Source: Leptospira kmetyi serovar Malaysia str. Bejo-Iso9 (GTDB lineage Bacteria; Spirochaetota; Leptospiria; Leptospirales; Leptospiraceae). From it: DNA of 64,000 bases. The stretch covers positions 3,492,001 through 3,556,000 of the forward strand of contig NZ_AHMP02000003.1 of the NCBI RefSeq assembly GCF_000243735.2, read 5' to 3'. The notes below the pieces were generated by a model. That model searched no databases and was not told the origin of the DNA. It saw only the letters and a list, made by a program, of their open reading frames with translations. Each line of letters starts with the position of its first letter. The first letter of the stretch is position 1. The position numbers were made by a program, and so were the translations under genes. This document shows, in pieces, positions 1 to 23,935 of this stretch.

Positions 1-572
<572 letters not shown>

Positions 573-576
<4 letters not shown>

Positions 577-1235
577 AATCCGCCCGATTTCAATCCGTTT
601 TCGTATTTCAGAATATTCTACTTTTCTTATTCTTTTTCTGCGTAAACGGTTGCGTGGGAAAGGAACACGAACAACAGGGACTTTCCGCGTTGTTGCCCTT
701 GATCGGTCCTCTTTTAAAAGTGGGGATCATAGGAGATTCTCTTTCCCAAAGATCGGACGGTTTCGGTCTCAGGGAAAAATTGGGTTCTCGTTTTACGGTT
801 ACGGATTATTCGGTTTCGGGTAGGGACGTTCCCGGTTGGACCCAGGCGATCGGAACCGCGTTTACGGAACAACAGGACGTTTTGATTTTGGAATTGGGGA
901 CCAACGACGTTTCCGGTTATCCCACGGATCAATTTCCGAATCACTATGAGAATCTTATCGGAACGATTCAGTCGAAAACAAACTCGGCGATTATAGTCAC
1001 CATTCTCCCTCCGACGATCCAGCCGGGTTATCGGGCGAACATCTTTCAGATCAATCCGTATTTGAGAAGTTTAGGTTCCCGATATCCGACCGCGGATATG
1101 GAAACCGTTTTTTTGGAAATGGAAAAGACGATTCCCTTGTATCCGGTAACGGATCCGATTCATCCGAATCCGGTCGGATACGATTTGATGGGAACCGTCT
1201 ACGCGGATACGATCCGAAAATTCTACGTTCGTTAA
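573..1235 (+). CDS. SGNH/GDSL-family hydrolase lipoprotein
   Basis: This 220-residue protein has the blocks of the SGNH hydrolase superfamily: GDSLS at residues 54-58 (nucleophile Ser56), a block II Gly near 83, GTND at 109-112 (oxyanion Asn) and DPIH at 194-197, giving the catalytic Asp194/His197. Members cleave ester or acyl bonds (esterase, lipase, peptidoglycan or polysaccharide deacylase); the substrate cannot be read from the sequence. The N-terminus is a signal peptide ending in VNGC, with Cys27 as the likely lipidated residue, so the protein probably sits in the envelope. The ATG overlaps the stop of the upstream membrane protein gene, suggesting a joint role in modifying an envelope glycan or lipid (inference). 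Confidence 0.85.
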
Positions 1236-1253
1236 AAGAAATCGAGCCGTTTT

Positions 1254-2333
1254 CTATTTGCTTGAATTATTATATTCGCAATTTAGAATATAAGGATTGA
1301 ACACCTGCGCGATATACAATCTTCCGTCGTAAGGGATCGCGGTGCTTCCCGCCGAAATCAAATCTCCCGAAGTCGCGAAAATTTCCTGAGAACTTCCGTC
1401 CGGTGAAATCCGATATACTTGAGTCGGCGCGGGATAATCCGCGTTTCGCACGTGTCTCAAAAATCGATATACGGAGGCGTGACCGACTACGAAAATTCTC
1501 CCTTGGGAATCCAACTCAAGATTGTCCGGACCGGAACTAAGAAGGATCGACTTCGGTTCTCCGAGCACGGGTTTTCCTTGTTCTCTTGTGATCGGAAATT
1601 GAAACACGGTTTTGTCGGAGAAACCGGATCGATATAAGAGTTCCTTTCCCTGAGAATCTTTTGTGTAGAGAATTCCGTTTCCGAACGAAAGAGGGTTTCC
1701 GAGGTTCGACCAGGTTTTTCCGTCGTAGTAGGAAATTTCCGCGCGTTTGAATCCGAACAGATCGTCCCAGAGATACCGAACGATTCCTCCGGCTCCGTGG
1801 TCGTTGGAAAGATAGATTTCGTTTTCGGATACTACGAAGAGATCGTTCGGGCTTGTGACGAGCGGGTCTGTAAGAGTTCCCACATGGGACCAATCTTTTC
1901 CTTTGCGTTCGAAGATTTCGATCGTGTGGACTTCGTAGATTTTCGGATGGGAGATTACGTACAGCCTGTAGACGTCTTTCGTTTTGAGAAGACTGATTCC
2001 GTGTGGTCGGAAGTCCGGCGGATATTTCAAAGAAATTTCCTTGGGCGTAGCCGCGGGATTTTTCAGATCGATCGTAAAGATCTTTCCGGTTTGATCCTTG
2101 ATTCTTCGTTCGTGGCTTGAGACATAAAGAATCTTTTCTTCGGAATCGATGGCCAAGTCTTCCGGACCGGGAAGTCCTTCGATCTTCGTGCAAGCCGCGC
2201 CGGAAGGACCGACGGCCTTGATTTCCGCCCCGCAATTCCAGAGGTTTAGGGTTAAGAGGAGAATGGTTCCCAGGTAGAAACCGAAGGAGTTCCTACATTC
2301 TCGGTTTTGTTTCAGCAAATTGGGTAGTTTCAT
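1254..2333 (-). CDS. Arylesterase/paraoxonase-like beta-propeller lipoprotein
   Basis: The 359-residue product resembles the SMP-30/paraoxonase (arylesterase) six-bladed beta-propeller family. It has repeated segments of the form 'PEDLAID', 'RPHGISL', 'SPNDLFVV', 'GPDNLELD' that line the central cavity and supply metal-binding Asn/Asp residues (e.g. the SPND and GPDN motifs). Such enzymes hydrolyse lactones or aryl esters with a central calcium. I chose the ATG at 2331-2333 because it begins a normal signal peptide (positively charged start, hydrophobic core) ending in LWNC at Cys34, an atypical but spirochaete-compatible lipobox. The frame is open further upstream to 2453 but that part crosses a palindrome and looks non-coding. 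It is transcribed divergently from the phasin-like gene. Confidence 0.8.
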   Translation of the reverse strand: MKLPNLLKQNRECRNSFGFYLGTILLLTLNLWNCGAEIKAVGPSGAACTKIEGLPGPEDLAIDSEEKILYVSSHERRIKDQTGKIFTIDLKNPAATPKEISLKYPPDFRPHGISLLKTKDVYRLYVISHPKIYEVHTIEIFERKGKDWSHVGTLTDPLVTSPNDLFVVSENEIYLSNDHGAGGIVRYLWDDLFGFKRAEISYYDGKTWSNLGNPLSFGNGILYTKDSQGKELLYRSGFSDKTVFQFPITREQGKPVLGEPKSILLSSGPDNLELDSQGRIFVVGHASVYRFLRHVRNADYPAPTQVYRISPDGSSQEIFATSGDLISAGSTAIPYDGRLYIAQVFNPYILNCEYNNSSK

Positions 2334-2401
2334 ATCTTTGTACGGTCTCCGAACTTTCGGGAAAACGGAAACCCGGGCAAGGAAAAAAAGGAAAAAAGTG
2401 T

Positions 2402-2434
2402 TTGCTATTTTTATGCACTGCACAAAAATAGCAA
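2402..2434. promoter_or_regulatory. 33-bp near-perfect palindrome between divergent genes
   Basis: The left arm TTGCTATTTTT (2402-2412) and right arm AAAAATAGCAA (2424-2434) are exact reverse complements. The 11-nt centre continues the symmetry as TGCA-C-TGCA (2414-2422), so 15 of 16 base pairs around C2418 are symmetric; only A2413/C2423 breaks it. It lies 68 bp upstream of the arylesterase-like start and 35 bp upstream of the phasin-like start. It could be a dimeric repressor operator serving both promoters, or a transcript hairpin. The left arm also contains a TTGCTA that could serve as a -35 box for the plus-strand gene. Confidence 0.6.
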
Positions 2435-2469
2435 TAGAGATCCTCGAAAGCAAATTGAGGGGTTACTGT

Positions 2470-2727
2470 ATGGAAAACAAAAAATTAAACGACATAATCA
2501 ATGCAGGAATCGGGGCCGTTCAGACTTCCCGTGAGATTTTTGATAAACTCGTGGATGATTTGAACGAAGGCAAAGAAAAGATCGAAGAAAGATTCGATCA
2601 ACTCAAAGCCCAGGGCGAGAAGGACATGAGCGACAACGCCCTTAAACTGAAAGTCAACTTAGCTTGGGGATTGGTTCGGTTCGAAGAGATCCGGGACAAT
2701 ATCCTCAATCATTTTATTAAGAAATAA
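2470..2727 (+). CDS. Phasin-like small coiled-coil protein
   Basis: The 85-residue protein is highly charged, with no signal peptide or membrane segment. It is predicted almost wholly helical with heptad-like spacing (residues about 10-60), ending in a basic KK. It matches the pattern of the small 'phasin-related domain' proteins common in Leptospira genomes, which resemble proteins that coat polyhydroxyalkanoate granules or regulate their synthesis. The ATG at 2470 is chosen because a GAGG lies about 10 nt upstream and the protein then starts MENKKLN; the frame extends further upstream but overlaps the divergent promoter region. The next gene begins 6 nt after the stop, so an operon is likely. 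The biochemical role in Leptospira is unknown. Confidence 0.75.
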   Translation: MENKKLNDIINAGIGAVQTSREIFDKLVDDLNEGKEKIEERFDQLKAQGEKDMSDNALKLKVNLAWGLVRFEEIRDNILNHFIKK

Positions 2728-2732
2728 GGTTC

Positions 2733-3512
2733 TTGCTCAAAGGAAGAATTCTATTTCTTACTCTCTGGATTTTAATTTCCGCCGGAGAGATTCGATCCAA
2801 GGAAATTACACTATTCTCACACTTCACTGACCCCTCTCCTCGAATTTCCGGGGAGGGGGATCTTCTCAAAGAAAATTTCACACCTGCATCCACTCTCAAA
2901 TATTGGATCACCTTATTCTTACTCGAAAAGAATTTAGTCGCGCCGGGTTTTCAAAAAAGAAGTTTCGAAGCGCATATCCCCGATTCTCCCCGCGATTTGA
3001 ATCTGAGAGAAGCCATGTTTTATTCCTCCAATTCTTTTTTTCTTTCGTTTTTCGAAGAAGAGCCGAATCGATACGAAGAATTCGAAGACTTTCTGATTCG
3101 CATCGGATACGTTTCCGAAACATTCAAAAAACATTATTTAGATAAAAAGAATATTTATTTTTCGAAAGCGGTTCAAAGAACTCCCGAACGACAACATAAC
3201 TTTATGGTGGAATTTCTAAAGGACGAGGGAAAATCCAAAGGAATCGATCGAAAGAATTTTCAACGTTGGAAAGAATCCGCGTTCTGGTCCGAATGTGATT
3301 CTGAAAATTCAATCGTCTACGGAAAGACCGGTTCTCTTTCGGGTGCGTTTTGGTTTTTGGGATTTTTAGAAAAGAAACAAAATCTTTGGGAACGTTGGGT
3401 TCTAAATTCTCCGAAGGAATATACGGTGATTACGGTTTTACAAACGGGGCAGGGCGCTTCGAGAGAAGGCGCGATCGATTCTTTTTATAAAACCGCTCGT
3501 TGTAAACGATGA
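2733..3512 (+). CDS. Class D beta-lactamase/penicillin-binding transpeptidase-like exported protein
   Basis: The 259-residue protein has the three active-site elements of serine penicillin-recognising enzymes: PASTLK with nucleophile Ser53 and Lys56, SSN at 98-100, and YGKTGS with Lys198-Thr199-Gly200. The spacing and the PAST-x-K sequence resemble class D (OXA) beta-lactamases and the related C-terminal sensor domain of BlaR, rather than large PBPs. A signal peptide covers about residues 1-22, so it should act in the periplasm on peptidoglycan stem peptides or beta-lactams. The start is TTG at 2733, 6 nt after the phasin-like stop, with AAGG just upstream. A strong GC-rich hairpin (2831-2858) lies inside the reading frame between signal peptide and active site. 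Whether it hydrolyses antibiotics cannot be told from sequence. Confidence 0.75.
   Translation: MLKGRILFLTLWILISAGEIRSKEITLFSHFTDPSPRISGEGDLLKENFTPASTLKYWITLFLLEKNLVAPGFQKRSFEAHIPDSPRDLNLREAMFYSSNSFFLSFFEEEPNRYEEFEDFLIRIGYVSETFKKHYLDKKNIYFSKAVQRTPERQHNFMVEFLKDEGKSKGIDRKNFQRWKESAFWSECDSENSIVYGKTGSLSGAFWFLGFLEKKQNLWERWVLNSPKEYTVITVLQTGQGASREGAIDSFYKTARCKR
2831..2858 (+). repeat. GC-rich inverted repeat inside the class D-like gene
   Basis: The left arm CCCCTCTCC (2831-2839) pairs with GGGGAGGGG (2850-2858), nine pairs with one T-G wobble around a 10-nt loop. It encodes the peptide PSPRISGEG. Similar short peptides arise where palindromic interspersed repeats have been captured in a reading frame in other bacteria. 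It stands out from the A/T-richer sequence around it. Capture of a repeat is inference. Confidence 0.45.
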
Positions 3513-3612
3513 AATTCGTTTCCAAAGGTTCGCACGGTTTGCGGATCGAAAGTTTTGTAAATCGTTTGTGTGGATCGGATCGGAAAGAACGGCGGGACTT
3601 TTAACATAGAAA

Positions 3613-3713
<101 letters not shown>

Positions 3714-3754
3714 TTACGAAAAGGCTCTTCTGTAAACTTAAAAATGAAAAGGAC

Positions 3755-4237
3755 TTAGCAGAGAAAATCGGGACAGATAAACCAGATGATTTGACCGTCC
3801 AAAAATTTTTCTCGAGGAACGTTGACGGCCAGAGCGGAACCCGGTGAAAAAAGAAAACTCTTTCCGACTCCGCCGATTCCCAAAAGTTTTTCGGCAAAGA
3901 TGGAAACGTCCGGGCTATGACCGACCAACAGGATCGTATCCGAGTTGGAATATTCTCGGATCATCGGACAAACTCGGGACATGTCCTGACCGGCTTCGAG
4001 ATAATCCAAGGATTCGGTTTCCTGTTCGGGTTTTAGAATGTCCGTATAAATTTTTGCGGTTTGTTTGGTTCTTTCGTAAGGACTGTGATAGATCTTGGAA
4101 ATTTTGAAACCGGTCTTGAGAAAATTAGCCATCTTCCGTACGTCGGTTTCTCCCTTTGCGGTGAGCAATCTCGAACGATCGGTTCCGTCCGGAGAAGTCG
4201 TTTCAGCTTCCCCATGTCTAGCAATAATAATCTTCAT
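3755..4237 (-). CDS. sixA: SixA-like phosphohistidine phosphatase (histidine phosphatase family)
   Basis: The 160-residue protein belongs to the small branch-2/SixA type of the histidine phosphatase superfamily. It has the RHGE motif at residues 7-10 with the phospho-accepting His8, an Arg in YERT near 56, and the second catalytic His107 in VGHSPD. SixA removes phosphate from histidine residues of HPt domains or of the nitrogen phosphotransferase system; the physiological target here is unknown. There is no signal peptide, so it is cytoplasmic. It is a stand-alone gene next to tRNA-Pro, transcribed away from the ABC transporter genes. The ATG at 4235-4237 is immediately followed by the family's usual MK-hydrophobic-ARHG start. 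Confidence 0.85.
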   Translation of the reverse strand: MKIIIARHGEAETTSPDGTDRSRLLTAKGETDVRKMANFLKTGFKISKIYHSPYERTKQTAKIYTDILKPEQETESLDYLEAGQDMSRVCPMIREYSNSDTILLVGHSPDVSIFAEKLLGIGGVGKSFLFSPGSALAVNVPREKFLDGQIIWFICPDFLC

Positions 4238-4379
4238 GTTTCCAGAGGATTGACAGGGAATGGTTCCCGAAAATCATTGATCCTTCTCAAGTGGAACCTT
4301 CGTTTGCAAAAAAGGTCCAACGTTGTCATGGCTTCTTACGAAACTTAGTTTTCTTTGATATAAGTTTCGCTTTGCAGTT

Positions 4380-4404
4380 CCGTATCCCTTAACGGAGGAT
4401 ATGG
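4380..4404 (+). other. Leader hairpin upstream of the ABC transporter genes
   Basis: The 218-bp gap 4238-4455 holds the divergent promoters of sixA and the ABC pair. Within it CCGTATCC (4380-4387) pairs with GGATATGG (4397-4404) around a 9-nt loop. A second small GC hairpin (CCGC/GCGG, 4409-4421) follows before the AAGGA ribosome-binding site at 4444-4448. These could act as an mRNA leader structure or attenuator. No T-run follows, so a terminator is unlikely. Confidence 0.35.
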
Positions 4405-4455
4405 ATTCCGCCTTCGCGCGGTTTAAGAAAAGGCTCTGATTCCAAGGAAAAGTGC

Positions 4456-5362
<907 letters not shown>

Positions 5363-5370
<8 letters not shown>

Positions 5371-6187
5371 TTTTTCCTGGGTTCGCGATCAGATTCCGAA
5401 AGTTTTTTCGATTTCGTTTTTGACTCTGAGGGAAACACTTCGAAAAAGAATCGTATATTTCATTTTTATAATATCCGCTTTGTTTCTCTTTTTGAATTTT
5501 ACGTGTCAGCTTCAGATCGGCGGACAGGATCAATCCGGAAATCCCGATTTTCAAATCTACGTCGTGTTTTTGTTTTTCGCGTTTTGGAATACGGTTCTCG
5601 CCCTGTTTCTTCCCGTTTCTCTTTTGGGAGAAGAACTGGAAAACAAAACATACATTCCGATTCTTTCCAGACCCGTTTCACCTCTGACATACATTGGCGG
5701 AAAATCCTTAGGTGTGCTTTTACTCATCTTTGCGAACGCCGTTTTTTTGATCGGAACCTATCTCGTAAAACAGCAGATCGGCGGAGGAAACTTTTCCTGG
5801 GATCTTTTAAAGGCTTGTCTTACAATGTTTTTCGTTTTTTACTTTCTGATTCTTTTCGGGTTCGTTCTCGTTTTGAGTTTCGGTAAGAACGCGGCGTTTT
5901 TCGGAGGACTGGCGCTTTTGGTGTTCTCCACGTTTTTGGATCTGTTCATCTACGAATCGGCCGCCGCGAGTATCGTGCAAACCTCGGATCTGAAAAAACA
6001 GATTCTCGAGGTCGTTTATTGGATTCTTCCCCAAGAAGGAACGATCTTCTTTTTCTCGAGTTCTCTTCTTGCAAAAAGTCTTTCCCAGGTCCATTATTAC
6101 GGAGAATATTCTCTGATCCAAATCGGAGTCTGGGTCGTTCTCTGTTTCGGCTTAGTAAAAGTTGTTCTGGACAGGAAAGAACTCTAA
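5363..6187 (+). CDS. ABC-2 type permease subunit
   Basis: The 274-residue protein has about six hydrophobic segments (near residues 30-50, 65-95, 112-130, 150-172, 178-200 and 245-265). It also has the ABC-2 arrangement of a cytoplasmic N-terminus with a long first periplasmic loop. It resembles the NatB/ABC-2 membrane family 'PVSPLTYIGGKSLG', in which an ISRPVS-like stretch precedes the second helix. It overlaps the ATPase gene by 8 nt, so the two are made as a stoichiometric pair and form a homodimeric-permease exporter. The cargo is unknown. Confidence 0.85.
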
Positions 6188-6201
6188 ACTTAAAGTACCG
6201 G

Positions 6202-6229
6202 TTGACAAAACTTTAAAGAGTCATAATTC
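6202..6229 (+). promoter_or_regulatory. Sigma-70-like promoter for the GHKL-HDOD gene
   Basis: TTGACA at 6202-6207 is followed after 16 nt by TAATTC at 6224-6229, and the ATG lies 50 nt further on. A small GGGTC/GACCC hairpin (6236-6255) sits in the resulting leader. This is a motif-based call only. Confidence 0.5.
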
Positions 6230-6279
6230 TACCTTGGGTCGACGTTCAAAGGACCCGGGCAGAATTTGGAAATCGGCAA

Positions 6280-7800
<1,521 letters not shown>

Positions 7801-7889
7801 GCGGTGCGGTACGCGCGGCGCTCTTCTATTTCGAAGACATTCGGTAAAAACCGCAATTGACCGTTCAACCGATCTAAACGATTCAAAAC

Positions 7890-7908
7890 TTCGTTTCTCA
7901 AAAACGAA
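7890..7908 (-). terminator. Possible terminator downstream of ksgA
   Basis: TTCGTTT (7890-7896) and AAACGAA (7902-7908) form a 7-bp stem with a 5-nt loop immediately after the ksgA stop. On the minus strand it is followed by a short GTTTTG, so the T-tract is weak. The HDOD gene converges from the other side, so the hairpin may serve both. Confidence 0.4.
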
Positions 7909-8778
7909 ATTCAAATCACATTCAAAATTTTTGATATATAATTCGAAAGAAACTTTGCGGCTCCGTGAAAGTCGCCGGGGTTCAATTCTTCCGGTCTTTT
8001 GTCCAAATCGATTTTCGCCTCGTCCAAGGCTTTGAAACATTCTTCCCGAAACTTTTCTTCCGAAAAATTTTCGGAGGAACGGACTTCCAAAGGAAGGGAA
8101 GCGATCGGCGCGTCCCGAAAAGACGAAGTCAATTTTTTTCTTTTTCCCCAGAACGCGGTTCTACAAAGACATTCGAGCGCGAGGAAACCGAACTCGTTTT
8201 CAAAAACGGGCGCGGCTTTGTATTCTAAGATGGAGGAATCTACGTTCGGTCTCGGATAAAACGCTCCGGCTTTCACATCCTTTTTTAAACTCCAACTTCC
8301 GTACGCGGAAAGATAAAATTGGATCGAAGAAGGTTCGTTTGAAATTCTTTTTGCGAATTCTTTTTGAACGAGAAAGGCCGCGCCTTTCAATCCTTTGAGA
8401 TTTTTAACGGCGCTTAACGTAAGTTCGGAGGAGATGTAATAGGGAAGATTTCCGAAAAGATAAACCGATTGGTTTGCGTATTCGGAAAGAAAATTCAAAG
8501 CGTCTCCTTCCTTCAATTCGAACTCGGGAAGATATTCGCGAAGCCAATTCGCGTAAACGGGATCGATCTCGAACAAGGTAACCGGTTTTTGAAATTCGAG
8601 TAAGCCGTGCGAGATGGCGCCGAGCCCCGGGCCGATTTCCAAAATACGATCGATCTTGGAAACAAGGTCGGAACTCAGACAAGAAAGAATGGATTGGATC
8701 GCGTTCGGATCGATTAAAAAATTCTGCCCCCATTTCTTCAAAGGCGCGGAGGATTTCGACTCCAGAAATTTCCGGATC

Positions 8779-10824
<2,046 letters not shown>

Positions 10825-10908
10825 ATCCTTTACGGTTCCGCGCCGGTTCGTTGCGGAGTCGGGGATTTGGTCGGAAGTCCGGCGCGCGGATTTGGTTCGG
10901 TCTTCGGA

Positions 10909-11021
10909 AGAATGTAGGAACTACTACGCGTTTCGCGAGGTTCTACTTTTATCCGCGAGGGCAAACGTCGACCCCGGTGGATACTTTGTAGTTTCCACGA
11001 GTGTAGGAACTACCACATTCT
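10909..11021. repeat. Structured intergenic element with inverted ends
   Basis: The 297-bp gap between trpS and the comEC-like gene holds a compact palindrome-rich element. Its ends are AGAATGT (10909-10915) and ACATTCT (11015-11021). Inside are a left hairpin (GTAGGAAC 10914-10921 with GTTCTAC 10940-10946, plus CGCG-TTT-CGCG between) and a right hairpin (GTAGTTTCCAC 10988-10998 with GTAGGAACTAC 11003-11013). The 14-mer AGAATGTAGGAACT recurs exactly on the minus strand at 2288-2301. This looks like a short interspersed repeat of Leptospira, or a structured RNA. The rest of the gap shows no gene. Confidence 0.5.
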
Positions 11022-11121
11022 CCCGAAAAAACGAAACGATCTTAAAAGATACGAAGCGATTGGAAGGAACGATTCGCGCAACGAAAACAAAACGGAAACA
11101 AAAACGATTCCGCGTTGAAAA

Positions 11122-13916
<2,795 letters not shown>

Positions 13917-13922
13917 GAGAAT

Positions 13923-14530
<608 letters not shown>

Positions 14531-14535
14531 GGCAA

Positions 14536-14620
<85 letters not shown>

Positions 14621-14641
14621 CCGATTCGTTTCGCAGGTTGG

Positions 14642-15601
<960 letters not shown>

Positions 15602-15603
15602 TT

Positions 15604-16375
<772 letters not shown>

Positions 16376-16376
16376 A

Positions 16377-16422
<46 letters not shown>

Positions 16423-16457
16423 TGTCTATGTCGTGCAAACCACTTTTTTAAACAGGT

Positions 16458-16825
<368 letters not shown>

Positions 16826-16853
16826 GTGGGGAAGAGGATATTAGAGAAGAGGA

Positions 16854-18734
<1,881 letters not shown>

Positions 18735-18812
18735 ATCTCGTTGATTCAAAAATTCTAAAGTAGAATCGAAGCGTCCGCCGCGTTGTGCGTTGTAGAATCG
18801 AGAAACTTGTTC

Positions 18813-18833
18813 AAAGAGACGTCGCGTCTTTTT
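18813..18833. terminator. Bidirectional terminator between convergent genes
   Basis: AAAGAGACG (18813-18821) pairs with CGTCTTTTT (18825-18833) around a 3-nt loop, nine pairs with one G-T. The stem reads as A-tract/T-tract in both directions, fitting a shared terminator for the O-methyltransferase (plus) and the adenylate cyclase (minus). Confidence 0.55.
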
Positions 18834-18854
18834 CGCTCGATCTTTTTCTTGCAA

Positions 18855-20192
18855 TCAAATCTTATCCAGCTCGTAAACGTCGACCGGTTCTTCCCTGCCT
18901 TTGACTTGGATGGAAGAAAGATGTTTGCCGGAAATCGTTTCCTTGATATCGTCATACACCGCTTGTGTGACTAAGAGTTTCGTACCGAATTGTTTATTCA
19001 ACTGTTCCACCCTGGACGCGAGATTGACCACGTCTCCGATGATCGTATATTCTTTTCTAGTTTCCGAGCCTACGTTACCCGTCATCGCTTCGCCGGTGTG
19101 CAATCCGATTCCGATGCTGGTTTCCGGAATTTTACCTTCCTGATTTAAGAATTCGATCTTCTTGAGAATTTCGCCGGAAGCGTCGACCGCGTTCTTTACG
19201 TCGTTCGAACCGTCCGAAAGAGGAGCGCCGAACACCGCCATAAAACCGTCCCCGAGAAATTTATTGATCATCCCGTTGTGTTGGTTTACGATATCGATCA
19301 AATGGGTGAAGATGTAATTCAGATAATCGATGACTTCTCCGGGCGCTCTTTTTTCCGAGAATCTCGTGAAATTGCGAATGTCTAAAAACATAATACAAAC
19401 GCTTTTGAACTCGGAAAAGTTTTCGTTCTTTTGTTCGAGAAGTTTGTCCACGACGTCGGGTGAAACATACTGACCGAACATTCCCACGACCTTATTCTTT
19501 TCCTGAACCGCGGAGATCGCCGAAATCAGCGAACGTTTTAATTGATGTCCGACCAAACCGGCCGCGACGCCGCTGAACGTAAACAAAACCCCTTTGGAAA
19601 TAAACGGCGCGAACGAATTGAAGAATTGGACCGGCATAGGAACCGGATTTCTAGGAATATAATAATATGCTAATATGAAAAGTTCCGCGCCCGCTACGAA
19701 ACCGGTGAACGCGCTCAGCCAGAATTCGAGACGCAAAACCGAAAGAATGATGAACACGAAAAAGATCATAACCGCGGGAGAATACAACGGAATCAAAGGA
19801 GAAGCGAAAACTCCTATGTTCAACCAGATCAATAAACCGATCGCGGATATTTCCACGAAAACGTTTCCGAATCTTGCGGCGCCGATGAGATTCTTTTTGT
19901 TTCTTAAAAGATACTGAAAGACTTGGTTCACCAGAAATTCGTAAAGTGCGATTCCTACGTTGACTCCGAGAACGGGATAAAAAGGAAAACGAGTTCCGAT
20001 TTCCTTCGAGATCTTATCGTAAAAAAGCGTGAATACGATTGTCAGTAAAACGGAAGAAAAAGAAAAAAAGAGGAAAAGGATTCTAGTACGAACGATTTCG
20101 CTTTTTAGAATTTCGTATGCGAGCGGATCTAAGGTTCGCTTGTTTTGTTTCTCGTTTGATTCTTGAATTGGATTCACAATTTTGACTCCCAA
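18855..20192 (-). CDS. Membrane-anchored class III adenylate/guanylate cyclase
   Basis: The 445-residue protein has an N-terminal membrane domain of about six helices (residues 40-225) and a C-terminal class III cyclase catalytic domain (about 255-440). Catalytic features are the first metal Asp in MFLDIRNFTRFS, the second in NKFLGDGFMAVFG, and 'IGIGLHTGEAMTGNVGS' with 'YTIIGDVVNLASRVEQLNK' carrying the Asn/Arg transition-state region. It makes cAMP (or cGMP) from the NTP. The helical region before the catalytic domain, 'GMFGQYVSPDVVDKLL', is the usual linker of such cyclases. Many Leptospira genomes carry numerous such cyclases; the input signal is unknown. Confidence 0.88.
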   Translation of the reverse strand: MGVKIVNPIQESNEKQNKRTLDPLAYEILKSEIVRTRILFLFFSFSSVLLTIVFTLFYDKISKEIGTRFPFYPVLGVNVGIALYEFLVNQVFQYLLRNKKNLIGAARFGNVFVEISAIGLLIWLNIGVFASPLIPLYSPAVMIFFVFIILSVLRLEFWLSAFTGFVAGAELFILAYYYIPRNPVPMPVQFFNSFAPFISKGVLFTFSGVAAGLVGHQLKRSLISAISAVQEKNKVVGMFGQYVSPDVVDKLLEQKNENFSEFKSVCIMFLDIRNFTRFSEKRAPGEVIDYLNYIFTHLIDIVNQHNGMINKFLGDGFMAVFGAPLSDGSNDVKNAVDASGEILKKIEFLNQEGKIPETSIGIGLHTGEAMTGNVGSETRKEYTIIGDVVNLASRVEQLNKQFGTKLLVTQAVYDDIKETISGKHLSSIQVKGREEPVDVYELDKI

Positions 20193-20305
20193 TAATTTAC
20201 CGACCGAACTTTAACGAAGTAACTTCAATCAAAGTCGGGGGTATCATTGGAAGACAGGATCAAATGAAAACTATAAATCCTTGGAACAAACGAAAAAGAA
20301 TCAAA

Positions 20306-21550
<1,245 letters not shown>

Positions 21551-21782
21551 GTTATAACTCGGTGTCTTTGAGAACGATTTGGAATAGGGCCATTCGAAAC
21601 GATCCGAATGTCTATGTCTATTGAATAAAAAACTTTAGGAAGGTCCGCAGGTCGTTGAATTGATCGTTCGGAGATTTGTTTGTCGAAAATCGAAAGGAAG
21701 GTCGGCGAGAAGATAAAAAGGTCGCTTAACGTAAAAGTCGGATCTTGGATTCTCGAGAATCGGAATCCGGTTTAAGGAAAAA

Positions 21783-22363
<581 letters not shown>

Positions 22364-22493
22364 GATCCGGAAAGAATACCGACTATGGTGCAAAACTTTA
22401 GAAGGGACTTCTTTCGTTGAATACTCTATGTCGCATCAAGGATCTTACTTCTGTAGACAATCTATACTAGATATCGGACGGTACCCGGGAAAT

Positions 22494-22526
<33 letters not shown>

Positions 22527-22597
22527 ATCGGCTCGAACTAAAGGTGTTAATAATTTTTTGACCAACGTTGCCGTAGTTCCGACCAAACTCGGGATCT

Positions 22598-23764
<1,167 letters not shown>

Positions 23765-23935
23765 TCTTTTTCGAAATCTCGAACCATTCTCGCAGAGTTC
23801 CCGCAAATGACAACACCGTTTGATTTCGACCGAGATGGAATTGAATCCGTTTCGGCCTCCGCTTTGAACGCGACTTTTGACGTCGTTCTTCGAGTTCAAA
23901 CGCGCGCTTCGGGAAGTTCGTAACGGCGAAAATTC

